The notes beneath the pieces were generated by a model. That model saw nothing but the letters and a program-made list of their open reading frames with translations. It did not search any database and was not told the DNA's origin. A DNA stretch of 64,000 nucleotides. It comes from an uncultured Fidelibacterota bacterium. GTDB taxonomy: Bacteria; Fidelibacterota; Marinisomatia; Marinisomatales; Marinisomataceae. Below are positions 63,378 to 64,000 of this stretch, piece by piece (position 1 is the first letter of the stretch; each line of letters begins with the position of its first letter). The translations under genes and the position numbers were made by a program. The stretch is from the NCBI GenBank assembly GCA_902538565.1, contig CACBFQ010000001.1, forward strand, positions 324,001-388,000. The letters are read 5' to 3'.

Positions 63378-63547
63378 TCATTAATTTTAGCAGGAAAAAT
63401 AAAGTATAAAATAATTCCAGATACAAATGCAATCAATCCTTTCAAAAAGGGTAAAGGAAAAACTAACAGAAAGCTTTCTTGGAGCCATGAGAGTATAGCA
63501 AACATTACTCCAAATGAACCAAGTAAATTCCAAAAAATTTTTCTCAT
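63374..63547 (-). CDS. 57-residue membrane protein
   Basis: A short minus-strand frame starting MRKIFWNLLGSFGVMFAILS and ending FPAKIND. It has two hydrophobic helices, about 6-20 and 36-50, separated by a short turn (PLPFLKG). Its stop overlaps the end of the GDPD gene by 4 bp. It lies directly downstream of the tmRNA gene on the same strand. Composition and the convergent overlap fit a real gene, but there is no family match that I know. Confidence 0.5.
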   Translation of the reverse strand: MRKIFWNLLGSFGVMFAILSWLQESFLLVFPLPFLKGLIAFVSGIILYFIFPAKIND

Positions 63548-63593
63548 ACATTAATTTAAATAAAATTATGTTTGAATAATGTTAGAATTTTTG

Positions 63594-63938
63594 TGGAGGC
63601 GGGGAGATTCGAACTCCCGTCCAAAGCAGAGAAAAAGTAGACATCTACATGTTTAGTTTCTTGATCGTGTTTCACTAGATACCTGTACAAGAACAAACAG
63701 CTACATAGCAATCTTCTAAGGTTTCATTTATTTAACAGAAGCAGAAAAATAAACTATCTCATTTTTATGACACCATTCAGCGAACGATGAGAAACGTCTA
63801 CTGATGATGGGCTTCAGCAATTAAGCGAAAGCCATTTGGCCATTATCGGCACTTAATATAGGTTAGAAGTTTAAAGAGGTACTAAGCTCTACATGCAATC
63901 TAAGATTTCATTCTAAAATGTCGAAACCGGTCGCCCCC
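63594..63938 (-). ncRNA. ssrA: Transfer-messenger RNA (tmRNA)
   Basis: A one-piece tmRNA. The 5' end GGGGGCGACC pairs with the 3' end (CGCCTCC followed by ACCA), with the G3-U70 alanine identity pair. The 3' T-arm GGGAGTTCGAATCTCCC is complete and CCA is encoded. The resume codon is GCC at 63850, and the tag frame (63850-63821) encodes ADNGQMAFA followed by TAA. The rest holds pseudoknot-rich sequence. tmRNA rescues stalled ribosomes together with SmpB. The 62 bp to the window end contain a possible start of another element (AAAAAAGGCCC), not identifiable. Confidence 0.95.
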
Positions 63939-64000
63939 AATTTTCAAATAGAACAGAAGATACAATGCATTATGGAAACAAAAAAGGCCCTGTAGCGCCA

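Overview
This is a 64 kb stretch of an AT-rich bacterial chromosome (by eye about two-thirds A+T), packed with short-spaced genes on both strands. I saw no insertion sequence, prophage, CRISPR array or rRNA. The gene content points to a diderm, aerobic, free-living bacterium of the Fibrobacterota-Chlorobiota-Bacteroidota (FCB) superphylum. The evidence is a SprA-type giant outer-membrane translocon, an LptD homologue, TonB and RND outer-membrane systems, many lipoproteins, a DUF2480 protein (otherwise mainly a Bacteroidota family) and fatty-acid/lysine catabolism. A marine Marinimicrobia (SAR406)-like lineage fits best, but that placement is inference and no phylogeny was run.

Layout. 1-3.6 kb: the end of a suf operon for Fe-S cluster assembly (sufC end, sufD, sufE, sufT-like, sufS, DUF2480). 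3.6-7.2 kb, minus strand: etfB-etfA and a membrane Fe-S oxidoreductase of the DUF224/EMO type, a route for acyl-CoA dehydrogenase electrons into the quinone pool, behind a palindromic operator-like site and a long terminator hairpin. 7.4-9.1 kb, minus: three poorly known genes (zinc-ribbon protein, left-handed beta-helix protein, unknown). 9.2-13.8 kb: methylmalonyl-CoA mutase large chain, LysM lipoprotein, biotin ligase, glutaryl-CoA dehydrogenase and a CysQ-like phosphatase. 14-17.9 kb: RNase G, L21, L27, malate dehydrogenase and an exported protein. 17.9-27.3 kb, minus: TPR protein, nuclease-family lipoprotein, M28/glutaminyl-cyclase lipoprotein, 2054-residue SprA and RdgB. 27.3-27.6 kb: a tRNA-Phe and a partial copy of its 5' half.

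27.6-34.4 kb: SRPBCC and DUF2878 proteins, then a complete RND tripartite efflux operon. 34.4-38.9 kb: Lon-N-domain protein, VOC protein, DUF1295 protein, an azurin-like cupredoxin next to an FTR1 iron permease, NUDIX and HAD hydrolases. 39-40.9 kb, minus: two short-chain dehydrogenases (one like 2,4-dienoyl-CoA reductase) and a small membrane protein. 40.9-50.5 kb, plus: lptD, hisS, topA, ccmH-like, glyS and a Bax-inhibitor-1 protein. 50.5-56.3 kb: a TonB-dependent receptor with its own promoter, a palindrome-rich leader and a terminator, then gamma-glutamyltransferase and an N-formylglutamate-amidohydrolase-like lipoprotein. 56.3-58.4 kb, minus: TPR protein and PfkB kinase. 58.4-63.4 kb, plus: a tightly overlapping run mnmA, glmU-N, LytR_C-domain protein, rsfS, argS and glpQ-like. 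The end of the window holds a 57-residue membrane protein and the tmRNA gene, both on the minus strand.

How the parts fit. Acyl-CoA dehydrogenase (gcdH), dienoyl-CoA reductase, ETF and the EMO-type oxidoreductase form a catabolic branch for fatty acids and lysine. Methylmalonyl-CoA mutase and malate dehydrogenase handle the C3/C4 products. The cell envelope is supplied by LptD, SprA, RND efflux and TonB uptake. The TonB receptor, gamma-glutamyltransferase and amidohydrolase block looks like scavenging of gamma-glutamyl or other small peptides. No single wholly new multi-gene system stands out. The best leads are small: regulatory palindromes, an unusual tmRNA tag, a duplicated tRNA half, reduced (single-domain) versions of GlmU, DUF2480 and the sugar-nucleotidyltransferase-like protein, and the cupredoxin/FTR1 pair.
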